From NCBI RefSeq assembly GCF_902770715.1, contig NZ_CACXTS010000014.1:1-46011 (forward strand): a stretch of DNA of 46,011 bases, in the 5' to 3' direction. Shown one piece after another: positions 38,661 to 46,011 of the stretch. Both the position numbers and the translations under genes were made by a program. Below the pieces are notes generated by a model. The model had not been told where the DNA came from. It saw only the letters and a list, made by a program, of their open reading frames with translations, and did no database searches. Source of the DNA: an uncultured Methanobrevibacter sp. Its GTDB lineage: Archaea; Methanobacteriota; Methanobacteria; Methanobacteriales; Methanobacteriaceae. How positions within the stretch are numbered: the stretch's first letter is position 1; each line of letters begins with the position of its first letter.

Positions 38661-38764
38661 TTTTTCTTAGGTTTCTCTTCTTCAACCTTTTCAATAAATG
38701 TATAACGATTCCATATTGAATCATAATCCCATTTTATTCCGTTTTTGATAACTATTTTTCCCAT
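38639..38764 (-). CDS. Small basic protein (41 aa), leftward
   Basis: A 41-residue frame on the minus strand, MGKIVIKNGIKWDYDSIWNRYTFIEKVEEEKPKKKKKGEDI, ending inside the shared terminator stem. The folded-looking first 25 residues and the Lys-rich tail argue for a real product. It occupies the gap between a rightward terminator and the next TATGTTTA, the same place where the HNH genes are inserted. No clear leftward promoter was found. Confidence 0.5.
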   Translation of the reverse strand: MGKIVIKNGIKWDYDSIWNRYTFIEKVEEEKPKKKKKGEDI

Positions 38765-38769
38765 AACTA

Positions 38770-38777
38770 TATGTTTA
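38770..38777 (+). promoter_or_regulatory. TATGTTTA cassette promoter-like motif (12)
   Basis: Octamer 99 bp before the ATG at 38877, the longest leader of the set, with the stem-loop at 38798 in the leader. Confidence 0.5.
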
Positions 38778-38797
38778 TAATAAATTATTATTGTATG

Positions 38798-38818
38798 CCA
38801 CGAATCTTTGATTCGTGG
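38798..38818 (+). repeat. Leader hairpin of the BACON-CotH gene
   Basis: Perfect 9-bp stem CCACGAATC / GATTCGTGG with a TTT loop, inside the untranslated leader. No T run follows, so it is probably a regulatory or stabilising structure. Confidence 0.7.
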
Positions 38819-38876
38819 GTAAAAATACTAAATTTTCTCAAATTAAGAAATATTTATATTTAAATAAACATATTAT

Positions 38877-41800
38877 ATGAGTGTCACAAATTATACATTA
38901 GAGAAATGTAAATACAATCATTCAAAATTAAAGAATGTCTTATATCTGGTATCTGCTGAACATGTTAAAGATGTTCATATAGATAATGGAGAGGCATATA
39001 TTGAAGATTTATCAGAATTGCCACTTAGAATAAATGGTTTCAATATCCAATATTCTGAGGAAACTTCACTGGATGAAAGATATAAGTTTGATAAGAAAAT
39101 AACCCTTTCAATGAAGGGTTATGTGAATTATAAGTCATTTGAAGGAAAATATTACGCTATCATTGAAGATAATGATGGCATATATTACATGGTCAATGTT
39201 GATTTCCCTTCAAAGATTACACATACTTTCAATTTATCACAAAACGCTAATCAAACAGATTTTACCTTTCATTCATTATCCAATTTTCCAACAATAAAAT
39301 TAAATTCAAATTTTGAGGTAGAAAATCTACCTTGTCTTGGATATAATGTTAATGGAATTGATAAACTAAATCTTATCAATAAGGATTATGCAAGACTGGA
39401 TATAGCAAATAAGAAAGTTAAGTTAACTGGTAGTTGGAGCAATATTGAGTTTCTTGGAAATTCTTGCGTATTTCAAGAGGTTTATGATGGCGAAAGGGTA
39501 ACTGATACAATTACATTTGATATTCCTTTAAATCATAAAATTGGGTGGACTTGGAATTTATTAGAATTTTTAGATAACTTATATGCTGCAAAAATTGTTT
39601 CAAAGGGAGGTGAGAATATATATTATTCAGGCTTTAACTTTGGTCTTCAACCATCATATACCATTCAGTCATCTTCAAATAATGGGGAATCAGATATTAT
39701 AACTGTTACACTCATAGAAGAATCAAACTATGGTGCAACTGCCGCTATAGGCTATGAGGATGAAGATTATGATACAACATCTTGGAGATACATAAAATGG
39801 ATTGGAAATATTCAATGCTACGAATGTGTTGGCTATTCTACTGCAAGATACCTTGTTCAGCAGGAAGTTGATACATTTGGTAATCCTACAGGCAATTATA
39901 AAGTTAAAGATGGTTATCAATCACAATATCAGATGTTGAATGTTGTTGGAACATTTGATGATGATGAACGGTTTAATGAAATTAGTTGTGGCGGTGATGA
40001 TTGCAAGATAAACACAACAATACCTGATGTTATTGTGTTTTCATCAACAACTTGTAATACTTATACCGTATCTGCATCCTGTGATTGGAATGCTTCTGAT
40101 GTTGTTTCTTATTTATCAGTTTCTCCGTCTTCAGGAAATGCAAATCAATTATATAATGTAACGGTTTGCAATAATTCTTCACAAATATCAGGTCAAACAT
40201 CAACATTTACACTTCAAGCAGGAAATAATATTAAAATTGTTACTGTTGAATTATTAAAAGATAGTTTCATAAATCCTGTTGTTACTTCAATTACTTGTGT
40301 AAGTCAGGACGTTACATTTGCATTTGATTCTAAATGCCCAATTACTGTTTCTTCAATTGATTCAAGGCTAACATATGAAATAGGAAATTCAACATTGAAA
40401 GTAAATGTTCCTGCAAACCTTTTAACCACCTCTCAAAAGGTATGGCAAATTGAGGTTAGAGACTGTGGCAATAGAACTGTTCAACTTCGTATAATTCAAG
40501 ATAAGGTTTATGAAGAATGGATAGATTCAGGTTTTTATATGTGTGTTGGTGGCAATTCTTATAAAGAAGAGGTTAGATATACAGGTGAAACGCCTAATAA
40601 CCTTCATATAACAACAGAAAAGCGAAAAGGCGAACTTATTTTAGAAAATGATAGTAGATGTAATAATAGAATGACCAAATGGGAATTTGATGGAAACTAT
40701 TATTGCATTAATGGAAATAAACAAAAAGCAATTGAACAGTTTGAAAGTTATGATAATGGCTTAACTTGGGAAAAAACAGGATTAACTCAATTGGGAGAAA
40801 TAGTTGAAACAAGTTCTACTTGGTGTAATATTGTGCCTGAATATGATTGGAGATTAACAGAAAAATGGCAATGTGGTGATGGAACAGAATATATGTTTGA
40901 ATATTGCGATGGAAGAAAATTCTTAATGCAAGATGTTCCAAATTCAGGCGGTACTTATTCTTATTGCATCAGGTCAATAGGAGGAAGCGAAGATATTGAT
41001 TATAGAATAACTAAAATATGTGATTGGGTATCTATTACAAAAGATGCATCAGCATTTACAGTTTCTGTAGAAGAAAATACAGATGCTACGTCAGATAGGG
41101 AATGTGTAATATTCATGAATCAAAGCATAAGTGGAAAACAAGTGGCGTTAAATATTCTCCAAGCGGCTGGTTCCCCAAGTTGCAGTAGATTGCTTGATAG
41201 TTGTTGCGGCTCTTCTGATTCTTCAACACACCCCGATTGTGATATTGAACTTGGTAGACAATATGGAAGTGAGGATGATGGTATATTGGGAGGAGCAAAA
41301 ATTAGAATGACAACAACACAATTACCTGATTGGCTTGCAGTGACAAACAATGGAAATTATGTTACTTATTCAGCGTTAACTGATAACACAAGTTCTGAAA
41401 GTAGATTTTTTACGGTTGAATGGGAAAAAGTTTCAGGCGGCACACCTGGCCAATGCGAAACAGCAGAAGTTATTGTTAAACAATTGGGTGGCGCAACTCC
41501 AAGGCCATATAATTTTTATTGGTCAAATGGCCTAACATATATAAAAGTTGATGTTTCATCAGATGCAGGCATAATAGATGAAAATTTAATAAGTACATAT
41601 GATGGAGTTTCAACATCATACACAGCATCAGATAGCTGTGATTGGGTTGGCTCATATTCTGCAACAAACACAAATTTCAAAGTATCATATGACGAAAATA
41701 CGGGAGATACATCGAGAAGTTGTATAGTTTATCTTGAACAGAATGGTAGCCATGCAAATATAAGACTTGAAATAAACCAATCAGCAGCGGGGGCACCTGA

Positions 41801-44189
41801 AGAAACATACATTAAGTGGAGTGATAACACCCATCCGTCAGTTTACTCAGCAACAACAACTTGGAATGGTACGTTACCGCTTATGCCTTTTTATTCATTG
41901 CTTAATGGGGTTGAAACAAATGCAGTATTATCAAGTGATTCAAATTGGATTATAACATATAACCAATTATATTACAATTATAATGAGGTTAAACCAAATA
42001 GAAATGAAACAATCTATTTGAATCCAAATACAAGTGTTAGTGAGAGAACTGGTTTGTTAACGCTTACTCAAAAGGGTGGAACTGATTATATTCAAGTTTA
42101 TATAACTCAGGGAGCATATGTTGCAGACTGTTCAATTTCATCATTTGAAATACCTGATAATGTTTGTATTGGTGAGCCTCTTGAATACTCATACACAGTT
42201 AATGATGCTAGATGTGATAGAACATTCTACTTTAATGTATTTGATGCATCAGGTACTACGTTTACATCAACGTCTTCACCATATAACGGTAGAGGAACAG
42301 GAACGTTTGATACTTCAAGAATGGTTGCAGGAACGGCACAAATGAACGTTGTTATTGGTACAACGACAGTTTCAAAGGAGATACGAATTAACTCATGCGG
42401 TAGCCAATTCCAATTGGTAAGTAGTTCAACAATAGCAACAAATTGGAATGGTTTTGCTTCACCAATAACATTTATTTCAACAATAAATGATAATGACGTA
42501 AACGCAGTAATGAGTTCAAACGTATCTTGGATTAAGACAAATGGAGATTATTACATTAATCAAAATGAGTTAAGACCCGGTATTAATAATACAGTATATC
42601 TTGATAACAATACATCAACTACCGCAAGAACAGGAACGTTAACGTTAACCCAAAAAGGCACAGACAGAACCATACAAATTTCAATTACCCAAAGTGCTTA
42701 TGCTGCTGACTGTAAAATTACATCATTTGCATTTACACCGGGTGATGTTTGTAGAGGAAGTGAACAGGTTGAATTTGATTTCACTGTTGCAGATAATGCT
42801 TGCACTACACCACAAAATTTCAATTTATACGATAGTGAAGGAAATATGTTTAGTACTAGTGTTACACCTTCAGGGGGTTCTGGTAGTGGCTCATTTAATA
42901 CTTCAGGAATGGCTTTAGGGACTGCTTCAATGACTGTCGTTGTAAATAACGTTTCAAGTATTTTTGATAAAGAAATTATTGATTGCGGAGGTGGCGAAAC
43001 TTATTGGGACACTGGTTTACCTGTTGTTGTTATAAATACTCCTGGCGGACAACCTATTACAAGTAAAGATGTTTGGATGGAAGGTGCAGAAATAAAAATA
43101 TACCAAAATATAAACACTATAGTATATGATAATTCAGCACTTAGTATTAGAGGCAGAGGAAATTCATCTTGGGTATATTCTGATAAGAAACCATATGCTT
43201 TAAAATTAGAAAATAAATCTGAAATACTTGGAATGCCAAAATCAAAAAGATGGGTGCTTTTAGCCAACTATGGCGATAGAACTCTTATGAGGACTAAAAT
43301 TGCAAATGAAATTGCACAATGCACAGACCTATCAACTGGTATGGGTTGGTCTCCAGATGGAGTATTTGTTGAACTTGTCCTTAACGGTGAGCATAGGGGT
43401 AACTATTACCTATCAGAGCAAGTGAGGGTTGAAACTAATCGTCTGAACATTGATGATGATAGTGATTATCTGTTAGAAATGGATAGAAACTATGACGAAA
43501 CATATAAGTTCAGAAGTGCCATCAAGGATTATCCTTACAACATCAAGAGTCCAGAGGCTCCAGACGTTTCATATATCGAAGATAAAATTGATACAATCGA
43601 AATTCTATTGAACAACGGAAGTGGCTATGAGCCTTACATTGATTACAATAGTTTCGCTGACTACTGGATAGTTTATGAACTATGCCAAAATATTGAAGTT
43701 TGGGGTCATTCACCTGGTTCTGTATATTGTTATTTCTTGCCAGATTCAGGAGTGGGTAAATTGAAGATGGGGCCACCTTGGGACTTTGACTATGGCACAT
43801 TCAATCTGTATTGGCCATTGAAGGCAAATCAAACTTTTTGTGATGGAACAACAGTACCAGAGAATGGTTATATGCCAGAGACACTTATGGTAAGTTGTAA
43901 CATTTATTATGATTATTTGTTCCAAGACAGTCAGTTTAAGGCTGTTGTTAAACAAAGATGGAATTCAATAAAATCAAGATTGGATACCATAATTAATAGG
44001 TTTGACTACTGGTATAATAAATTATATGCTTCTGAACAATTGAATTGGGCAATGTGGGAAATACCAGACGATTTTGAGCCTTGGCATCATCCAGACTATA
44101 ATCTGACATTCTCAGAAGCTGTGGGAAGAGCAAAGGAGTTCTACATAGACAGACTAAGTTATCTAGATAATTTGATAAATAACTTTTAA
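38877..44189 (+). CDS. Giant tail protein with BACON domains and C-terminal CotH kinase domain
   Basis: A 1770-residue protein. Residues about 1-370 are a beta-rich tail domain. About 380-465, 690-770 and 890-975 are BACON-type domains (for example TVSASCDWNASDVVSYLSVSP and ITKICDWVSITKDASAFTVS). About 490-660 hold Cys-rich modules (EEWIDSGFYMCVGGNSYKEE, WEFDGNYYCINGNKQKA). About 1000-1175 and 1200-1370 are two tandem copies of BACON plus an Ig-like unit. About 1380-1770 match CotH-family kinases: RGRGNSSW (1425-1432), KRWVLLANYGDRTLMR (about 1459), YLLEMD (about 1531) and PWDFDYG (1634-1640, with the putative metal-binding Asp). CotH proteins phosphorylate protein partners, so this may be a virion-borne kinase. 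It is the largest gene and forms its own cassette. Confidence 0.85.
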   Translation: MSVTNYTLEKCKYNHSKLKNVLYLVSAEHVKDVHIDNGEAYIEDLSELPLRINGFNIQYSEETSLDERYKFDKKITLSMKGYVNYKSFEGKYYAIIEDNDGIYYMVNVDFPSKITHTFNLSQNANQTDFTFHSLSNFPTIKLNSNFEVENLPCLGYNVNGIDKLNLINKDYARLDIANKKVKLTGSWSNIEFLGNSCVFQEVYDGERVTDTITFDIPLNHKIGWTWNLLEFLDNLYAAKIVSKGGENIYYSGFNFGLQPSYTIQSSSNNGESDIITVTLIEESNYGATAAIGYEDEDYDTTSWRYIKWIGNIQCYECVGYSTARYLVQQEVDTFGNPTGNYKVKDGYQSQYQMLNVVGTFDDDERFNEISCGGDDCKINTTIPDVIVFSSTTCNTYTVSASCDWNASDVVSYLSVSPSSGNANQLYNVTVCNNSSQISGQTSTFTLQAGNNIKIVTVELLKDSFINPVVTSITCVSQDVTFAFDSKCPITVSSIDSRLTYEIGNSTLKVNVPANLLTTSQKVWQIEVRDCGNRTVQLRIIQDKVYEEWIDSGFYMCVGGNSYKEEVRYTGETPNNLHITTEKRKGELILENDSRCNNRMTKWEFDGNYYCINGNKQKAIEQFESYDNGLTWEKTGLTQLGEIVETSSTWCNIVPEYDWRLTEKWQCGDGTEYMFEYCDGRKFLMQDVPNSGGTYSYCIRSIGGSEDIDYRITKICDWVSITKDASAFTVSVEENTDATSDRECVIFMNQSISGKQVALNILQAAGSPSCSRLLDSCCGSSDSSTHPDCDIELGRQYGSEDDGILGGAKIRMTTTQLPDWLAVTNNGNYVTYSALTDNTSSESRFFTVEWEKVSGGTPGQCETAEVIVKQLGGATPRPYNFYWSNGLTYIKVDVSSDAGIIDENLISTYDGVSTSYTASDSCDWVGSYSATNTNFKVSYDENTGDTSRSCIVYLEQNGSHANIRLEINQSAAGAPEETYIKWSDNTHPSVYSATTTWNGTLPLMPFYSLLNGVETNAVLSSDSNWIITYNQLYYNYNEVKPNRNETIYLNPNTSVSERTGLLTLTQKGGTDYIQVYITQGAYVADCSISSFEIPDNVCIGEPLEYSYTVNDARCDRTFYFNVFDASGTTFTSTSSPYNGRGTGTFDTSRMVAGTAQMNVVIGTTTVSKEIRINSCGSQFQLVSSSTIATNWNGFASPITFISTINDNDVNAVMSSNVSWIKTNGDYYINQNELRPGINNTVYLDNNTSTTARTGTLTLTQKGTDRTIQISITQSAYAADCKITSFAFTPGDVCRGSEQVEFDFTVADNACTTPQNFNLYDSEGNMFSTSVTPSGGSGSGSFNTSGMALGTASMTVVVNNVSSIFDKEIIDCGGGETYWDTGLPVVVINTPGGQPITSKDVWMEGAEIKIYQNINTIVYDNSALSIRGRGNSSWVYSDKKPYALKLENKSEILGMPKSKRWVLLANYGDRTLMRTKIANEIAQCTDLSTGMGWSPDGVFVELVLNGEHRGNYYLSEQVRVETNRLNIDDDSDYLLEMDRNYDETYKFRSAIKDYPYNIKSPEAPDVSYIEDKIDTIEILLNNGSGYEPYIDYNSFADYWIVYELCQNIEVWGHSPGSVYCYFLPDSGVGKLKMGPPWDFDYGTFNLYWPLKANQTFCDGTTVPENGYMPETLMVSCNIYYDYLFQDSQFKAVVKQRWNSIKSRLDTIINRFDYWYNKLYASEQLNWAMWEIPDDFEPWHHPDYNLTFSEAVGRAKEFYIDRLSYLDNLINNF

Positions 44190-44192
44190 ATG

Positions 44193-44220
44193 AATGGGAG
44201 AAAATTTCTCCCATTTTTCA
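44193..44220 (+). terminator. Rho-independent terminator after BACON-CotH gene
   Basis: Perfect 11-bp stem AATGGGAGAAA (44193-44203) with TTTCTCCCATT (44205-44215), then T's. Confidence 0.85.
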
Positions 44221-44228
44221 TATGTTTA
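44221..44228 (+). promoter_or_regulatory. TATGTTTA cassette promoter-like motif (13)
   Basis: Octamer 5 bp after the terminator stem and 12 bp before the ATG at 44241. Confidence 0.6.
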
Positions 44229-44240
44229 TATTAAAAAAAT

Positions 44241-45323
44241 ATGGTTCAAAATTGCAAATTTTATAAAGAAAAGAAACAAGTATCTTATGATAATGGCGTT
44301 ACATTTGTTGATGTTGTACCGGCAGAATATAGAAAAGGGGAATTAATTGAAAGGGATTCTCCTGATTGCGGCTATGTGCCTCCAACGCCTCCTGCTTCAG
44401 GGCAATATCTTACATTTGTTGCAATAGATTCAGGAACATTTAGTTTTTCAGGTTCTTCATCAGGCTCAGTTAACAACTCATCGATTCAGTATTCTTTAGA
44501 CAGTGGAAGTTCTTGGAATACATTGAATAGAAATACCCAATCTCCAACTGTATCAGCAGGACAAAAGATAATGTGGAAAGAAAGTTTGACACCAATACCT
44601 TATTATGGGGGAGTTGGAGTATTTTCATCAACTGGTAGGTTCAATATTGAAGGAAACATAATGTCATTGCTATATAGCGATAATTTCATTGGTCAAACAA
44701 GTATAGTAGATAAAAAATATGTTTTCTCATGTATGTTTAGTGACAATAGAAATGTTATAAACACTAATAAACTTGTTTTACCTTCTACAAATCTTAGTGG
44801 GGCTACTAATTGCTATTTTAGAATGTTTTCAGGCTGTACATCATTAACAACAGCACCTGAACTACCTGCTACATCATTGGCCGGTAGTTGTTACGTTAAT
44901 ATGTTCGATGGTTGTTCTTCGTTAACAACAGCACCTGCATTACCGGCAACGACATTAGCAAGACAATGCTATAGTCATATGTTCAATGGTTGTACATCAT
45001 TGACTACGGCACCTGAATTGCCGGCCACAACATTGGAGTATCATTGTTATTGGCTAATGTTCTATAATTGTACATCATTAACAACAGCACCTGTTTTATC
45101 TGCAACGACATTAGTAGAAGGATGCTATACGGGTATGTTCAGAAATTGCTCATCATTGAACTATATAAAGTGTCTTGCAACTAATATATCTGCAACGGAT
45201 TGCACCAGTGTTTGGCTTGAAGATGTTTCATCATCAGGTACATTTGTAAAAGCATCATCAATGTCAAGTTGGCCAACAGGTGAAAATGGTATTCCATCAG
45301 GTTGGACTGTTACAAATGCATAA
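44241..45323 (+). CDS. Tail adhesin with Cys-rich module and tandem 24-residue repeats
   Basis: A 360-residue protein. Residues 1-45 are the Cys module (NCKFYKEKKQVSYDNGVTFVDV...GELIERDSPDCGYVPP). About 50-180 form a beta-rich domain of unknown type. About 190-310 contain five tandem units of about 24 residues, MFxGCTSLTTAPELPATTLxxxCYxxMF, a second type of BspA-like leucine-rich repeat, with Cys at fixed positions. The C-terminus is a short cap (SGTFVKASSMSSWPTGENGIPSGWTV). It begins the fibre operon that continues across the junction. Such repeats are expected at a receptor-binding tip. Confidence 0.75.
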   Translation: MVQNCKFYKEKKQVSYDNGVTFVDVVPAEYRKGELIERDSPDCGYVPPTPPASGQYLTFVAIDSGTFSFSGSSSGSVNNSSIQYSLDSGSSWNTLNRNTQSPTVSAGQKIMWKESLTPIPYYGGVGVFSSTGRFNIEGNIMSLLYSDNFIGQTSIVDKKYVFSCMFSDNRNVINTNKLVLPSTNLSGATNCYFRMFSGCTSLTTAPELPATSLAGSCYVNMFDGCSSLTTAPALPATTLARQCYSHMFNGCTSLTTAPELPATTLEYHCYWLMFYNCTSLTTAPVLSATTLVEGCYTGMFRNCSSLNYIKCLATNISATDCTSVWLEDVSSSGTFVKASSMSSWPTGENGIPSGWTVTNA

Positions 45324-45345
45324 TAAAATAGTTTAAAATATAAAT

Positions 45346-46011
45346 ATGGCTTATTGTAGTTCTTATTATTTATATCAACGATATGAAAAGAGAGGAAACC
45401 AAAATTGGCTTCCATCTTATCCAAACGTATATTCCATTGATGGCGAGGGTTCACAGCCATTAAGGGCAAGGCAAATGTATGACACAGATTGCGGATGGAT
45501 TCCTGATACAGAAGTTCAATACAGAACAGTATCAGGAACACCATATTGTAGCGGAGAAACAGGGTATGATAAATATGTATATGAAACATATCAGGTATCA
45601 TATGATGGAGGTATAACTTGGTCAACAACAGGAACCGCTGATGTATTGGTAGAAAGAAATTCACCTGATTGCGGATATATTCCGCCAACGCCAATATATA
45701 GATGGGCTCAAATAACTCCGATTTCAGGTGATTCATCAACATATGTCTGTGATGATTGCCCTGTAGAACCAATATATAGATGGACAACAATAACACCAAC
45801 TTCTAACCCTGATACGTATATTTGTGATGATTGCCCGTTAACAAATATAAAACTGTCAGCAAACTATTCTGACAGTACAACCTATACTGTAGAATGTAAT
45901 TCTTCAACAACTCTTTCTAGAACTGAGGTTACTGGTCATTCAACACCTTATAGTTCAATGATATCGGCAGAAATTGGCAATTGTGTTACAAGTATTGGTA
46001 ATGAAGCTTTC
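45346..46011 (+). CDS. BspA-like LRR adhesin, N-terminal part (continues at 1-651)
   Basis: The first 222 codons of the circle-spanning adhesin, open to the window end; residues 190-222 duplicate codons 1-33 of the window start. It begins MAYCSSYYLYQRYEKRGNQNWLPSYPNVYSIDGEG. Residues about 62-115 hold the Cys module (YCSGETGYDKYVYETYQVSYDGGITWSTTGTADVLVERNSPDCGYIPP). About 118-165 have two copies of YRWxxITPxSxxxTYxCDDCP. Leucine-rich repeats start at about residue 205. A variant motif, TAGTTTA, precedes it, but no terminator separates it from 45323. The whole protein is about 405 residues. Confidence 0.8.
   Translation, partial: MAYCSSYYLYQRYEKRGNQNWLPSYPNVYSIDGEGSQPLRARQMYDTDCGWIPDTEVQYRTVSGTPYCSGETGYDKYVYETYQVSYDGGITWSTTGTADVLVERNSPDCGYIPPTPIYRWAQITPISGDSSTYVCDDCPVEPIYRWTTITPTSNPDTYICDDCPLTNIKLSANYSDSTTYTVECNSSTTLSRTEVTGHSTPYSSMISAEIGNCVTSIGNEAF
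45913..46011. repeat. Terminal direct repeat, right copy (circular assembly overlap)
   Basis: Identical to 1-99. Joining at this overlap gives a 45,912-bp circle with the LRR adhesin frame intact. Confidence 0.93.

Noticed and set aside
1..46011. Insertion sequences or transposase genes
   Set aside because: No DDE transposase motif or terminal inverted repeats with target duplications were seen. The only recombinase is the tyrosine integrase.

Overview
The window is a complete circular phage genome. Bases 1-99 are repeated exactly at 45913-46011, so the unique circle is 45,912 bp and one gene, split by the linearisation point, runs from 45346 across the junction to 651. The content is that of a long-tailed (siphovirus-like) phage of a gut Bacteroidales host such as Bacteroides, Prevotella or Parabacteroides. 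The host call rests on AT-rich DNA, host-type promoters (TATATTTGC/T), BACON domains, BspA-type leucine-rich repeats, NUMOD-type HNH genes and an integrase of the Bacteroidetes (IntDOT-like) kind. No sequence search was run; all names come from reading motifs.

Layout. (1) 44241 through the junction to 10348: a 12 kb tail-fibre/adhesin region, interrupted by a glycosyltransferase (4399) and a sugar-nucleotide epimerase (5890). (2) 10428-11891: a leftward island with a NUMOD/HNH endonuclease and three small proteins. (3) 12065-13871: portal and a head-tail adaptor. (4) 14238-16177: a second leftward island with a glycosyltransferase and two HNH proteins. (5) 16265-20759: accessory and regulatory genes, a 300-bp palindrome-rich non-coding stretch, a leftward tyrosine integrase and a sigma-factor-like protein. 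(6) 20796-24014: terminase subunits, then a probable tail-assembly chaperone with a U UUA AAC -1 frameshift site. (7) 24222-24716: a third leftward HNH gene. (8) 24772-34046: tail completion, tail structural proteins and tape measure. (9) 34105-35835: holin-like, spanin-like and M15 peptidase lysis genes. (10) 35952-38605: protease/scaffold, major capsid protein and a probable tail tube. (11) 38877-44189: a 1770-residue tail protein with BACON domains and a C-terminal CotH kinase domain.

All virion genes read rightward and are divided into about a dozen short cassettes. Most cassettes end in a rho-independent terminator, and within a few bases comes the octamer TATGTTTA, 4-47 bases (once 99) before the next start codon. 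The octamer resembles the Bacteroidetes -7 element (TAnnTTTG) and is probably the phage promoter. The leftward accessory genes sit in these terminator/promoter gaps, several with their own host-type promoter.

No DNA polymerase, primase, helicase, replication initiator or classical repressor is recognisable, so replication and lysogeny control are either host-dependent or carried by unrecognised proteins in the 16.3-20.8 kb region.
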